DNA of 64,000 bases, taken from contig NC_046680.1 of assembly GCF_009870125.1 (NCBI RefSeq), positions 20,541,501-20,605,500 of the forward strand, given 5' to 3'. Of the stretch, positions 33,901 through 46,400 are shown piece after piece. Within the stretch, counting starts at the first letter, position 1, and each line of letters opens with the position of its first letter. Source of the stretch: Drosophila pseudoobscura (Eukaryota; Arthropoda; Insecta; Diptera; Drosophilidae). The translations under genes and the position numbers were made by a program. The notes beneath the pieces are model-generated. The model had not been told where the DNA came from. It made no database searches and saw only the letters and a program-made list of their open reading frames with translations.

Positions 33901-36900
33901 GAAGTACAGCCGTATACCTATACGTACTCGTGTATCCGTTATCCGAGAAGACCTGTGAAACCCGGGAACAATGATATAAGATTGCCTCTGGGCGTTCCAG
34001 GTACGGGTTTTCTCTTTTTTCTCATTAATGAAATGAAACGGGAAGGGTAATGGCCAGATTCACTTTTTCACTTTGTTCGGCGAAAGAGTATCATTTCTTT
34101 CCTTGAAGGAATCTCATATGTAGCCAGCTCTTTGCCATCTATCGGCTGGAGTACAGCATTTCCTTGAGAGAATGTCATAAACTTGTGCAAACTATCCGCC
34201 ATGTAATGTGATATTTTATGCATTTTATACACGAGAAACTAACACAAATATTTACTTGGCCCGTTTGACATTGGCGGGGCCTGATGAATGCTTATGACCA
34301 AGCATTCAAGTGTCTTCTCCATGCAGGTGTTTCTCTCCGAGACTGGGGGCCACGGAGGGGTCACAGTCAGAGTCAGAGTCAGAGTCGGCGTCATTCACAT
34401 TTACAGCGTTTTGCCATTGTCATTGGATAATAGAAAAATTGTGAGCCAGCGAATGGCTGATCGACTTCCAAAGTACCCTGGGAAAAAGGCAAACAGAGGG
34501 AGACTTTTGACCAAAGAAAAAAGGTTAGCACTCGATGGCTTTCGCTTCTACAGGAGATCTTTTTGTAGTTTCCTCAGCAGCCTTCTGCCTAATATACCCC
34601 CACCTGCCCGTGTGCACTGTGGGGCACTCTCGCTATGCAAAGAATAAATAATAAATCCATAACCAGTTTCGCAAAGAGTTTTCCCAGCTGTACAAAAAGG
34701 CATTTGCTAACAATTCCCAAGCGCCCGAGCAGGGGGGGGGCGACAACAACCGGCAGTCACTCATGAGGCGCGCACGCATCGTCTCTGCCCCGAGATCTGG
34801 GGAGGAGGAGGCTGCTGCTGCTGCCGCCGCTGCTAATGAGTTTTCTCTCAGTGCCCAAGTGATTCATGAACAGAAACAGGGCTCTAAACTGTCACCACAT
34901 CCGTTTCTGCGTCCCATCTCTGGAGGTGCTAAATGAACCCCAAAAAAACCTTCTTTTTGACGTCATCTAACCCAGAAAAAAACCAAAATACTGAAAAAAT
35001 ACCAGTTACGAGCATTACGCGCATAATTACTCATGAATATGGCGGAGACAAGGTAACAGAAATTCTTAATTAAAATCAAGAAAAGATAAGATAAGCCCCT
35101 GAGAATGGGAATGTATTTGGCAGGCAACAAAAATATTTGATAAAGTCAAACACAGAAATTAAAATGTGTATTATGTTCTTAAGATAATGTCAGTTCCCAT
35201 ATATACAACGAGTAGGAGTATCTCGCGGCTTCCTGATCTTCGATCGGCCCCAGATAGTGAAAGCTATTCGCCTTTTCTTCGACTTTGACTTTGCCTTCTC
35301 GATTGTATAAGAAATCTCAGCACACACAGGAATGTCGTCAGCTTTTGTTTAAATTATTACGTAGACTTCTTCTTCCAAATTCCGTTAATTTTATAACAAA
35401 CAGTGGCAATTATCTTTGAAATTCTTTAGCTGTTTTGGGACTGAGTTATTATTGCCATAAGTTGATATTTTTCATTACTTTTGGACTGCCTTTAAGTGTG
35501 GCTCGTGATGCATCATTTCGTGAAATGTGAAGGGCTTACATAATACTCCAAAACGAATCGAGCTCGGCATTGTCTCTCTCGCTATTTATGACAGCTAATT
35601 GCATAGTTAGACAACAGGGTGGGGAATCAACTCTCTCTCGCTGGGATCGACGATAGGTTATTCCCTGTGGATCAAGGGGGTTCCGATTTTGAAGAGAGGC
35701 AACCAAAGGTGAGAGCTTTCCCCTGTTCCACGAATGTACGATCTTTTTTCAGTGCAAATTTCCCATAAGCGAACGGACACCACTAGGCGGGTGCCTCTCT
35801 TCAGATGGGCTTTCTAATCACAGCACTTCTTGGGGCCTTTTTGAGAGGTAATCGCTAACAGATGACTCGTCCGACTCGAGAATATCTTATTACAAATCAG
35901 TTCCCATGAAGCGCTATCTTTTATGGCCATATTAATTCACCCACAACTGACTCATTCTTAATTCATTGCGAACCTTATAGCCTGTAGCTAAACCCCATCG
36001 GAACCTGCTAGAAAAAGTATCTTTATCTCATTAATTCCGCTGTTTGTTTTGTATCATTTCCTCTGCTTAGATAAGACCTACCATATTTGCCTAGAAACTA
36101 TAATTAAATTCGGTGCGAAATTTCCAAATAAAACAAAATTTAATTAGAATTTACTTGGAAATATGCCGCACTGGGAAAAGTTACCGCCACGTATTTTTGC
36201 CTGTATTTCTGGAGGTGGGGATCATCCCCCAGGGTGGGGGTGGCGGAGGGGGCGACACAATCAACAATCGAAATCATCTACCTGTAAGTGCCTAACGGCT
36301 AATTTGCTTTAATGATGAGAAACCGCTTAAGTCAACAAACAAGCTGCTGCTGCCGCTGCTGCTGTCACAATGGAGCCTCCATCGCTGTCTGTCTCGTCTC
36401 CCCACCAAAACGTACAAGGGGGGCCTGAAGGAGATGCCTTATTCTCCATTGTATCTATGTACAAATATTTATACCTGTGTGTGCGTGCGTGTGTACTTCA
36501 TGCTTGATTGCAAATTCAATTAAAGTTTGCCCCATTCTCGGCGAGCTCCCTGCTGCTCGGCCAATGGCCAGAAACGGTAGAGCGACAGATCAGAGTGGAG
36601 GGACAACGGGAAATCGCTTGACGGAACGAAGCAGAAAACCGAATTATGAATGTACCAAATATTATCAATTATAGAATCCGACCGAGCAGAAGGGCCAAAA
36701 CAAACGGAAATATGAACAGTTTCGCAAGAGTAAAACATTTTGAAGAACCTTATAAAGCTTACATAACACAATATTTATAAAAAAAAAATAAAAAAATTAC
36801 TTCCCTTAGAAAAAAATATTTTTAGATATTAAACAGAATTTATGCCTTGAAAATGATTTAATTTTGAGTAAAATAATTTAATTAAAACTTAAAAGTAATC

Positions 36901-38623
36901 CTTTGATTTATGATTTTTATTAATGCTCATCTTTTTTTTTTTGGTTTCATTAACAAAACGAGTATATAGTGGATGTTCCATTCAATTTAACGATTAGCTT
37001 GTTGATTTTTTTGTGACGTTTTCTGTTGCGCCCGCCCCGCCTCCAAATAGAAATCGAAATCAACAAAAACGTTTTCAGACATGCGACTGTGTCCAGCAAT
37101 TATTATTATTATTATTATTTCCCTCCGACATTGCCCCATTGAGAGCATCTTCTACCCTTCCCCGCCCTGGGGGACCCCACGTGAACGCTCTCATTGTTGA
37201 ATATTGTTTTTTTTGCGGCTCATTGTTTACCTTTGTGTTTGAATTAAAAATCGCTTACAATGGAAGTTCGAGTGGCGGGAAAGTCAAGGTCATCCCCCCA
37301 AGCCCAGGCCCAAACACGAGCCGCATCCTCTTCTTATGTGCCCCTCCAATAAATTAAGTCGCGCACTCATCAAGGGGCTAATGCCAACACTCGTAAATCT
37401 TGCGGGCTCTTTCTCTCTCTCTCCCCAAAGCGATGATTCAACTTTAAACCGACAAAAAATAAAAAATAAATAAATAAAAAGCAAACAAATGTTCAAGCAA
37501 AGGCGGAACAAAAATCATTCCTTTGTAATTTGCAATGCCTGAAGTATATATATTTATTTATTTTTTTTTTTCATAAGTTCAGGGTCGCATCGACATCGTA
37601 TCCGTTGAGTGGCTTTGGATCTTTGAAAATTACGGGTAATTAATAATGGAGCGGAGATTTCAATTATGGGGGGGAAATCCATTTGGGCACATTTATCGAT
37701 GGGAAGTCATGGGGAATGTCAGCAATGGCTGGCTTTTCCAAGTTTCTGGCGAAAAATCACGTTGCCCTTCGTTAAGCGGGCGTGAAAAATCAATTTTGAC
37801 CCATGAGCGCATGCAGGTGGAATTTCTAACTGGATCGACACACACTCACACACACACACAAAACCCCAACCTGAGCACGGGCCATAAAGTTATTTGGTAA
37901 GCAGCCGTAATTATGGCAGGCACTTGTCCCCCTCCAGATACGAACGGCCCCATGTAGCCATAAACACGTAGCATACGATCAGAGTGGGGAGGGTTTGGCA
38001 CTGCCATCGAGCAGGGTCGCGGCCCCATGTGGGTCAGCATATTGTCAATGTTACCAAGTCGGTCATAGGGCGGGTGCACGGGCACCCGATAAGGCGATAA
38101 GGCCTGCCTGCCCAAAAACCTGAATGAATGAAACAATTCGTTATCAGTCGCCAGTCAGTGCCGCTGATTGCCATAAAGATATGTATCCATGCTTTGTGGC
38201 CCCTCTAATGGAAGCCTGACTGTACGACTGAATTCCTAGCCTCTCGACAAAAAGCTCATTACGAAATCTTGCCTTTTATCAGCAAATGTTTTACTTCTCG
38301 AGACGAAATTCAAATGAAAGTATTCGGCTGAAGGTTACGTTACCCTGGAAATAGTATTCTTTGTCCATTTACTATGGGCTTCTCCATCTTTCCTTTATAG
38401 TATATTTCAAATGAATGGGTCTTTCTGTGAGTGCTTAGGGTATACCCCTAGGTGGCTTGCTTTGCAGGGTATTCCTTGCATTACTTTGAAGAAAACAAAA
38501 CACAACTCATTTCGCTATCGCCAATACAGTGAGGCGCAAGTAACTAGAGAATCCATAAATACACTATTCCATGCCTGAGAACCAAACTAAGTTTTTCTCC
38601 AACTCTCTGTCTCTGTACCACAG
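30921..38623 (+). other. Sip1: Probable first intron of Sip1/NHERF
   Basis: This is non-coding sequence between the 30.9 kb donor and the acceptor CTGTACCACAG ending at 38623. It includes CTG/CCG-rich patches (about 34808-34835 and 36341-36365), G-runs (34732-34740 and 36229-36252), GA-rich and T-rich tracts, and a Lys/Pro-rich open patch (about 32936-33247). That patch has C- and A-rich repeat composition and could be an alternative 5' UTR exon, but nothing decides it. The 990-base open frame from 31570 is T-rich low-complexity sequence and not convincing. Confidence 0.4.
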
Positions 38624-38628
38624 CCATA

Positions 38629-39606
38629 ATGTCGACACCAACATCCCCGAAGACACCCACACCACCCACATTGCCGCCGGGTGTGACCAAGACCTGTCAC
38701 ATAGTGAAGCGACCCGATTTCGATGGCTATGGCTTCAACCTGCACTCGGAGAAGGTGAAGCCGGGACAGTTTATCGGAAAGGTGGACGCCAAGTCGCCGG
38801 CAGAGTCTGCTGGCCTCAAGGAGGGCGATCGCATACTGGAGGTGAACGGTGTCTCCATTGGCAGCGAGACACACAAGCAGGTGGTGGCCCGGATCAAGGC
38901 GATTGCCAACGAGGTGCGCCTCCTGCTGATCGATGTGGATGGCAAGCCCATAGATGTGTCGCCGCCCTCGCCATCGGCCCTTTCCAATTGCAGCGAACCA
39001 ACGAATGGCAATGGCAATGGCAATGGCAATCCGAATGTGAACGGTAATGGCTATGAGGGAACCAAGCAGGAGATGCCCGGTGCCAGCGCCAACATCAGCA
39101 GCATCAGCATGGTGAGCATGAAGCGATCCTCAAATGCCAGCAGCATCCAGAGCGGCAGCACCATGAATGCCAGCGACCTGGATGTGGTGGACAGGGGCAT
39201 TCCTCCGCCGGTGGCTGCTGTCGTCGCCGCTTCTCCCCAGCAGAATGGTAGCAAACCGTCATCGCCGTCGCCGATCAACAACAACACCCTGATGAGCACG
39301 CCGCCGCCACCATCGGCCGCGGTGGCCTCCATGAACAGCAATGGCAATGTGTACAGCAGTTCCAATGGCAACACAAATGGCACGGCCTCGCCCACAGCCT
39401 CGCCCACTCCCACAGCCATGACAGCGCCCCAGACAACAGCTCCTATGACGGCGGCTGCGGGAGCGGCAGGAAACCGGGCGGGCAGCCTGAACCTCCCACT
39501 GACGGTGGCCGAGATGCGGGCCAAGCTTGCCTCCAAGAAGAAGTACGATCCGAAGAACGAGAGCGTCGACCTCAAGAAGAAGTTCGAGATCATCCAGAAG
39601 CTCTGA
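38629..39606 (+). CDS. Sip1: Sip1, NHERF-family single-PDZ scaffold with ERM-binding tail
   Basis: This 325-residue protein is encoded in one exon. The acceptor is just upstream (AG at 38622-38623) and the ATG at 38629 is the first in the exon. A Pro/Thr-rich start precedes a PDZ domain at about residues 22-103. The carboxylate-binding loop is GYGF at 33-36, and there is a class I-type His at 82 (ETHKQVV). The closest family is NHERF1/EBP50 (compare NGYGFHLHGEK and AGDRLVEVNG with DGYGFNLHSEK and EGDRILEVNG). A low-complexity Asn/Ser/Pro-rich middle follows. The C-terminus (ESVDLKKKFEIIQKL) matches the short amphipathic ezrin-radixin-moesin-binding motif of NHERFs, so the protein should link membrane proteins to Moesin at the cell cortex. 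Vertebrate NHERFs have two or more PDZ domains; this one has a single PDZ. Confidence 0.9.
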   Translation: MSTPTSPKTPTPPTLPPGVTKTCHIVKRPDFDGYGFNLHSEKVKPGQFIGKVDAKSPAESAGLKEGDRILEVNGVSIGSETHKQVVARIKAIANEVRLLLIDVDGKPIDVSPPSPSALSNCSEPTNGNGNGNGNPNVNGNGYEGTKQEMPGASANISSISMVSMKRSSNASSIQSGSTMNASDLDVVDRGIPPPVAAVVAASPQQNGSKPSSPSPINNNTLMSTPPPPSAAVASMNSNGNVYSSSNGNTNGTASPTASPTPTAMTAPQTTAPMTAAAGAAGNRAGSLNLPLTVAEMRAKLASKKKYDPKNESVDLKKKFEIIQKL

Positions 39607-39985
39607 GCGGAGTCCACGAAAGCCACCCGTACTTGTTATAAATTTACACGAAGCAAACAACCGAAAACGGTTCGTCACGAGGAGCAGCTGCAGGAGGAAC
39701 ATATATAATGTTTAACTATTTAGTACGAGTCACTTATTAACTAAGCAAGTTTTTAATTACTATCCATTAAGCAGGCGCGATAAAGGACAGCGCTAGAGAG
39801 AAGGCACTTTTGACGTAGAAAAGCCAAGAGAATATGTACCATATACACATATATCCACGATATACGATATAGACATCTTTTCAAGCTATAATATTTTGCA
39901 TTGTAGTTCATTGAACAACTTTCCGTTGAATATGTATTTAGTTTTGCGTATTTTTTCCACAGTAAATAAAGCAAAATTAAAAAAA
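39607..39985 (+). other. Sip1: Sip1 3' UTR with poly(A) signal
   Basis: This is AT-rich sequence after the TGA with AATAAA at 39965-39970. It ends tail to tail with the minus-strand gene whose stop is at 40257-40259, leaving roughly 270 bases between the two ends. A GTACGA tandem (about 40164-40184) lies in that gap. Confidence 0.65.
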
Positions 39986-40256
39986 GAATTATGTACAAGC
40001 GAGCAACTGTTTTCGTTAATTGAATAAGAATAAGAATTGATTCAGCTGTCTAAACAAATTCCTACTTAGAAACTCGCCGGAATTAGAGGTCAACAAATAT
40101 TCAATTCAATAACAATTGCAGAGCCTCAAACAGCGTAAGAAAAAATTCGCCATTTATCTACTGGTACGAGTACGAGTACGAGTAGATTTTAATACAAGAT
40201 ACAAGGCCTTAAAACAGGCCTGTCCCATATACAACTAATCCTACAACCTGATAGTC

Positions 40257-41773
40257 CTAGGAGGAGAGCTCCTTCCGCTTCAGATTGCAGAGAGCGGCTG
40301 CCACAATCAGCATCTCGTTGAGGTACCCAAGCATCGACTTCTGATGAATGGAGCTGTGGTGCAGCATTTTGTACTCTCGCAGGGTGTCGATTGTGGCGCG
40401 CATCTGGGCACGGCAGGCCGGCTCTTGGAGACGCATCGTCGGCAGCTGGACTGACGGGGCACGCTTCGAGACGAGGGCACCATCCACAACGGACAATGAC
40501 TCCTGGCTGGCCAACTGTCCCGACAGCCGCTGAGCGTCATATTTGCTGACCGGCTGCCTCTGCTCGTCCAGCGATGCGGAATCATCATCTTCGTCTGCTT
40601 CGTAGATGGAATCAGACACTGGCTGGCGGGAGCGTGGCACTGCCTTGCCGGGGTCGGCGCACAGAGTGAGGTAGTCGGGTACGATGTTCTTGAAGTTGCT
40701 GGCCTCGAACAGCTGCAGATCGTCGCACTGGCCAGGATAGGCGCTGGAGATGTAGCTGATGATGCCTAAGGGCACAGAAAATCCTCAAATTACATATGGG
40801 TATCACATTGGAACGCATTTTATTACCATTCGTGTTGATACAGAGTATAAACTTGTAGCTTGGACAGCTAAAGTCCAATGCCTCACTCACGTCCGTTTCC
40901 ACGCACTCAATCATGGACCGCAGATGCATGAGATCGGACCGGTAGTCCAGCGGCGTGTGCTTCAGCCTGTTGAGGAAGTGGTTGGCGTCCGGCCAGCAGA
41001 TTAAGGGTCGCAGGCAGCGAGCCAGCTTGATGATGGTCCGCTTGAACGTTTCCTCCGCATCCGACTCGCTCAGCTCGAAGCATTCGGCCAGCAGGGCAAA
41101 AGACTCGTTCTGGCGCAGTTTCCTCAACGCTATGCAGCAGTCCAGGTGGGTCACGGCGGCACTTCGGCATATGTGGCGCTTCAGTATCGAAAGATGCTCG
41201 CTGGCCAGACCCAGGTGCAGCATGGTCGCGTTCTCCATCAGGCCCAAGGTGACGGCTCGCATGCTTCGCTGCTGCGGCAATTCGCGCTTGATGAAAACAG
41301 CCTGGTGCACGGCAGATGAGACGCGGGTAGCGGGTGCCACCGCAGCCACAGGCGTAGGCTGGCTGCCCAGCAGACTCGACAGTGTGCTCTTGCTGCTTTT
41401 CGGAGCAGGTGTGGCTCTCTTGATGATGGTGTTGGGCGGCAGCGAGCTGATGGCTATTCCCAGGGATTCCCTTTTGATGGCCGTCACAGAGTGCCACGGC
41501 GAAATGCCAGCCGCCGCCGATCCAGCCTGAATCACATACTTGGGGTTCTTCAGCGGAGCTGTCGATTTGTACGCTAGGATTAATGCTAGTTCTGATACAT
41601 AGTTTGTCTGAGGCTCACTTACTTGTGCCAAAGGCTGCTGCTGATGTGGTCGATGTCGCTGCTTTCTTCATCGTGGTACGGATCAGCGCTGGTATCTTGT
41701 TGAGCACGATTCCATCTGAAGTGGCGCTGACTATCCCATCACCCGCTTCCAGCTTCACAAATTGTTTTTGCAT
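40257..41773 (-). CDS. Domesticated DDE_Tnp_4-type transposase, probably non-catalytic
   Basis: I assemble three exons on the minus strand: 41773-41623, 41573-40827 and 40765-40257. Both introns are about 50-60 bases with GTAAGT/CTAG and GTAATA/TTAG borders, giving 468 residues. Residues about 195-345 and 415-465 follow the order of ISL2EU/Harbinger-type DDE_Tnp_4 transposases. A helical leader ends in RPLICWP; next come SMIECVE (family IDC.E), NTNGIISYISSAYPGQCDD (family G.ISF.S....G..SD), LCADPGK (family ADRGF) and RATIDTLREYKML ... AAALCNL. The first catalytic Asp is Glu273 and the third acidic position is Arg422. The second Asp (315) is kept. An acidic insert (about 346-375) and a basic, Ser/Ala-rich N-terminus are not transposase-like. 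Single copy, introns, a housekeeping-type promoter and no terminal repeats argue for a host gene, perhaps a DNA-binding protein. The family call is from memory of motifs. Confidence 0.72.
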
Positions 41774-41833
41774 CGAATATTCGTGGTTAAAAATTATATT
41801 ATTATATTATTGTTGTGATTTGGACCGAGGATG

Positions 41834-41900
41834 ATAAAATACGACCCTCAGAAATATACCAAAATATACCGTGAATATACTGACGAGCTCAAGTTCCATT
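41834..41900 (-). promoter_or_regulatory. Core promoter motif cluster of the transposase-derived gene
   Basis: On the minus strand, 60-130 bases upstream of the ATG at 41773, the sequence reads CGGTATATTTTGGTATATTT and then a GAGGGTCGTA box. The first part matches twice the Drosophila core promoter motif 6 (KTYRGTATWTTT). This motif marks TATA-less housekeeping promoters. A diverged copy of the same block lies at about 43064-43135. Confidence 0.55.
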
Positions 41901-43260
41901 TTACATATTCCTCGTTTTTGATATTCCGTCGAATATTACTAGCTATATAGAACATTTAGCCATTCAATCATAATTTTATACGATTGCTGAATCAATTTTC
42001 TACAAGATTGTATAGTTTTTAATCCTTGCTTTTATTGTATTTATTGTAATCAGGGTTAAACGAAAAAGTCCAACCAAAAAAGAATCGCAATGTTGCTGGT
42101 ATTTGAAGACGTGATGCGTGTATAGCCCTTTGTACACCCTATTTCGCTAATTTTATATGAAGATCAAACGTAATTTATAAAGACCTTTTCTCAAATTGAT
42201 ATGTTTTTAACTTATTCATGTGGCTTATTAGTATCTTGTATATATTTATCTCGATCCTGAGCCTTGGAAGACAAACGTATTCACAATTCTATAACATCCA
42301 TTTGCCACAGGGTATGTGTGCATGGAATTAGCAACATTTGTGCATGGAGTTAGCAACATTTGTGTATGGAATGGGACTCATTGTTGCAATGGCGAAACTG
42401 CGGCGAATCGGGTATTGCCCATATTTCAAGCTATATAGATTTGCCCACTTGGCTTTATCCCATAGATAAGTGCATTTTCTACAAGATTGCTTCTTTTAAT
42501 TACCTTTATGTATTTTATTTTGACCAAAAAACGGTTTTCAAGTAAATGTTGCCGCAACTTTTGTGTATGGAATGCGCAACATTTGTGTATGGAATGAGAC
42601 TCATTGTTGCTAAAGCGAACTGCGGCGAATTGCGGCGAATTCAAATTTTTCTACACAAAGTCCTTGCTTTTATTTTATGATTTTGCTATGATTTTGCTAT
42701 GATTTTGCTGTGATTTTGCTGTGAATTCGTCTTCTTCTTCTTTTTTCCACGAAATTTTCATGTTTTAAAATACCACCGGAAAATACCGAATATTTCCCAT
42801 GCTCTCCAAAGCGGCGAATTCAAATTCGATTCAAAAAACGACCAATTCTTTGTTCCGTTGAATAATACTATCTATGTGGAGCATTTAGCCATGCCCACTC
42901 AGTTTTATACGTTTGATGAATCAATTCTATACATGATTGGCATATTCGAAATACTTGCTTTTGTTGGATTTCTATATAACATTGAAAATTAAATTAATAG
43001 ATTGATGAAATTGACAAAAATACCATGGGAGCGCGGCGAAAACCAGTATTTCTACAGTACGACCCTCAGAACAGCACCGAAACATACCGTCTCATTTAAA
43101 AAATATACCGCAAATATACTGACGAGCTCAAGTTTCTTTATACATTTGTATGTAATTACTAAAAGCGACACCTGAAGGGGAAATGTGTACAGTATATATT
43201 TCGACGTCCAAATATACCGAACCATAAATAATATACCATAAATGGTCAGCCTGCAGAACA
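41841..43260. repeat. Degenerate repeated block between the two gene clusters
   Basis: Several sequences recur here. A GACCCTCAG ... ATACCG ... ATATACTGACGAGCTCAAG block occurs at about 41844 and 43068. A CATTTAGCCAT ... TTTTATACG ... GAATCAATT block occurs at about 41954 and 42886. TTCTACAAGATTG occurs at about 41998 and 42478. A TTTGTGTATGGAATG-GACTCATTGTTGC ... CTGCGGCGAAT block occurs at about 42358 and 42575. The order is not a clean tandem, so it looks like nested or rearranged duplication of promoter-proximal DNA. No protein frame is credible in it. Confidence 0.6.
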
Positions 43261-43380
43261 GCCGGTACTCTTCATCGATGATTGACCACCCATCGATGTT
43301 TTTCTAATCGTTATCGATAGACATCAAATGCAACAGATGTTTTGGTGGTGATTCCTATCGATACTATCGTTGGCGGGCAG
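43230..43380 (+). promoter_or_regulatory. DRE-type TATA-less promoter
   Basis: Two perfect DRE palindromes TATCGATA (43312-43319 and 43356-43363) lie with two CATCGATG sites (about 43272 and 43291) and a TGGTCAGCCTG sequence near 43242. This combination is typical of Drosophila housekeeping promoters. The following sequence (43380-43490) looks like a short 5' UTR exon on the plus strand. The next plus-strand gene is Buffy, so I suggest it is Buffy's distal promoter. Confidence 0.5.
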
Positions 43381-43490
43381 TTTGTTTTGTTTTGGGGCTC
43401 AATTCATTTTCAACCTTCGACGTGTTCGGCCGCTGGCGTTCATCCGCTGTCGAAACGATTTTTTGTTTCATTTCGGAAGTACTGAAATCG
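43380..43490 (+). other. Buffy: Possible noncoding first exon of Buffy
   Basis: About 110 bases follow the DRE promoter. They contain no plus-strand ATG that I could find and end in a GTTAGT donor (GAAATCG then GTTAGT near 43491). Buffy's first coding exon opens with an acceptor (TTTCCCTCCAG ending at 50301), so an upstream noncoding exon must exist. This is the nearest promoter-like candidate on that strand. If right, the intron of about 6.8 kb hosts the opposite-strand ZP gene. An unrelated open frame on the minus strand (43364-43600) overlaps and is not convincing. Confidence 0.3.
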
Positions 43491-46400
43491 GTTAGTGGTT
43501 CATCTATAAGCATATTAACTACGCCTCTGACGTTTTTGGCTATACTTTCGGTTTCCGGTGATCGGTGACGATAATTGTTTGATACCCCTCCCTCCACCAC
43601 TGCTAGCCTTCAGGCAAAACTGTGCGACCGTGAATGTTTCACACATATCACACACCGCTGCCCCCCTCAAAAACGCGTAACGCATAAATAATCAAGTAAT
43701 TTCCATGCTGAAGCTGTGTCCAACCTGTCGGAATCGAACAGTGTTCTTCCTTTAATACAATATGGCTCATCGCAAGCAGAAAACCGAAACCCGAAACCAG
43801 TACCGCAAACCCATTATCAGCTCCAATTGCGCATCCGACAGTCAATGATAAACATCCGTATCAATGCGATCCACTTCCAGCGATAAGTAAGCCGCAGAAG
43901 GAGGCATAGGGAGTGGTGCCTGTGGCCTGTGCGGTTCAGTCATTTATTTATTAGCTAATTATTGCTTAAATATTGTCGTTGTCGCATTGTTGTTGTTGCT
44001 GGTGCTCTCAGGTTGAACGCACTCTTTTGTGGGAGCCAGAAAGAGGTCATGCCAGCGCGGTTTTTTTTTGTAATTTAATTAAATTTCGTTTTTTTGTGTC
44101 TGTGTATGGTGCGTGCGTGTATGTGTGTGGGGATAATCAACGTAAGCCGCCACCGCCTCCACCCACACCACAGACAGACAGAGATGGCAATAGAGCAATC
44201 GACTTTGCCACAAATGATTTAAGACTTTTTTTATATCTTTGGGGCCTCGCCATTTGCTGACAATTAGTGGAATAGCAAATGTTTATTGATAGAACTTTGA
44301 ATTTTTTATAAGATTTTTATTAGTAACTTTTATCTGCGAAAACTTTGATTTATTTATATATTTATTTGCTCATTCAACAATTCCCGGAGACTATCCCTTT
44401 TTTCCCATAAGAATTGTAAGCTGTTTCTTTTTTTAGTTATCTTATTAAATGTTATTTAAAGAGATTCAAATGGAAACGAGCTAATAGCAATAAGCAAACA
44501 GCTTTTCCAGCCCCCAGAAACGAAGCTCTATAATTGTTCCCTCACTTGCACTCATCTCAAGATCGTAAAGTACAAGTGTTTTGGGTTGTAGGCCATGTGA
44601 TTAATGTGGCTCACTAGATCAGAAGTGGCGGCACGTAGCCCTGTTCCCTTGTCCCTCCTGCCTCCCACCCCGTCTGGAACATTGCAATTAACTGGCACCA
44701 CACCACGCCACAGCCCACCTTGCCCCCCATGCTGCCCCGTGCCCCCAGCCACACAATATAGTACACGCCGTTCACGTTCGATTTGAATGACGCAGATCGG
44801 CTAACTGCAAAAGTGCAAAGCCAACAAGTAATGATCTGAACAATGTTTGCCACCTGTACGAGTATCTGTATCTGTATCTGTATCTGTACGAGTAATGTCT
44901 TACCCGACAGACGGGACGGTGTAAATTTCAAATTGCCAACGCCAGCAGCAACACGTCGAAACAGAAGCGCTGTTGTAAGCCACTAATTTGCCCATTTTCA
45001 TTTTCATTTCCATTATTTATTTTTTGTTTTTCTTTTTTTTTGTTGCTGATCTGTCAAGACCGCAAAACTGCGGCTGGCAGTATTTTTGTGGATTTTATTT
45101 CGCTTCATTTAAGATATAATATTATATTTCTTTAGAGTGGTAGCGGAGGGGGAGGTGGTGGGGAGGGAAATTAGATACGAATTGGCACTTTAATGAACCT
45201 CTGATTTGATTAACCAATCAGCAAAGCAAACGAAAGTCAAATTGCTCCGAATCGTTTGTCATGGCACTCCGAATTGGAGCAAAAACTCCGAATTCCAATC
45301 AAAAGCGGCGGCGTTGCGCTGCCCAGCGCCTGCGTAACTGTCAAATGTTGTAAAAAATCAATAACACAAATGTTAACATGCCCGAAATGCTAAAAACGCA
45401 CAGAGAAACACACACAACACAGCCACAGAGGTGGAAAAGGAGTCGCAAACGAAACAGACCAACAAAAAAACAAGTCCAACAACCAATAAAATGAGAAACA
45501 AACATACAAAAAAAAAGTCAACAACTTAAGGCAGCCGGAGATCGGCGTCGGATCGGGCCAATCGTTGCAGTCGCCGAGATAAAGCATTTGACACTTTTCT
45601 TTTGGTTAATAAAAGTTGCTAATGAGTTGTCCGAGACGTTGATTTTTTGTTTTTGCGGCTACCCAGCCAATGGGATGGCATGGGATTAAAAGGTGGAGCA
45701 GTCTCGGTCATAAAGACTTCTACGAGTGAAAGATGGTTCTAAAGGAGCCAACTCCTTTGAAGACTTCAATCAATCCAATCTTTAAGGTACTTCAGAAACC
45801 CTCTTAATTGTTCCAACTCTCTATGAAATTCCCTCAATCAATACATATACAAATCTCTCCCGACTATCGCTTAATGATCAGCAAAGTATGTGGTTGATCG
45901 GTCCATTCATAGAACCGACAATGTCCGCCGCATAGCATAGCTCTTGTCCATTGAAAACTGACTAAAATGAAGTGCGTTCATAAATATTTATTAGGCATTG
46001 CTAAATTGGGCACTAAGTAGTCGATAATTTAAGCAGACCGGACCAGACCAGACCAGGCCGACATGAAAATTGTTTAGGCCAGGCACTGCACTGGCCATTT
46101 GGCCGATTTGGCTGCTGAATGAAAAGTGTAAATTGTCGGCTTACCCAAGACCAATACCCCAGACAGACCTGGAGCTGTAGCTGGAGCTGGAGCTGGAGCT
46201 GGAACTGCAGCTGTAGTCAAGGATGGAGTGGAGTGTATGTATGTTGGAGTCTCCAAACACAAAACACGAACTTAAGCGCCAGTTGGGGACGACATTAATT
46301 TATGGGCCCCAAACATTTTGCCTGCCATTTAAGCGACAAAGACAAAGTAGCCTGCGCCTTCGCCTGCGCCTGCGCCTGCGCAGCGATGTTACTTACTCGG

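Noticed and set aside
38571-39047. Alternative plus-strand frame over the Sip1 start
   Set aside because: It is a frame-shifted shadow of the PDZ-coding exon that begins upstream of the acceptor.
40612-41631. 339-residue continuous frame over the transposase-derived gene
   Set aside because: It runs through two short introns and leaves the correct frame after the second. Splicing restores the DDE-family motifs at both ends.
43364-43600. Minus-strand 78-residue frame near the DRE promoter
   Set aside because: It overlaps the promoter and likely 5' exon of a plus-strand gene. It shows no recognisable domain and has no upstream promoter of its own on the minus strand.
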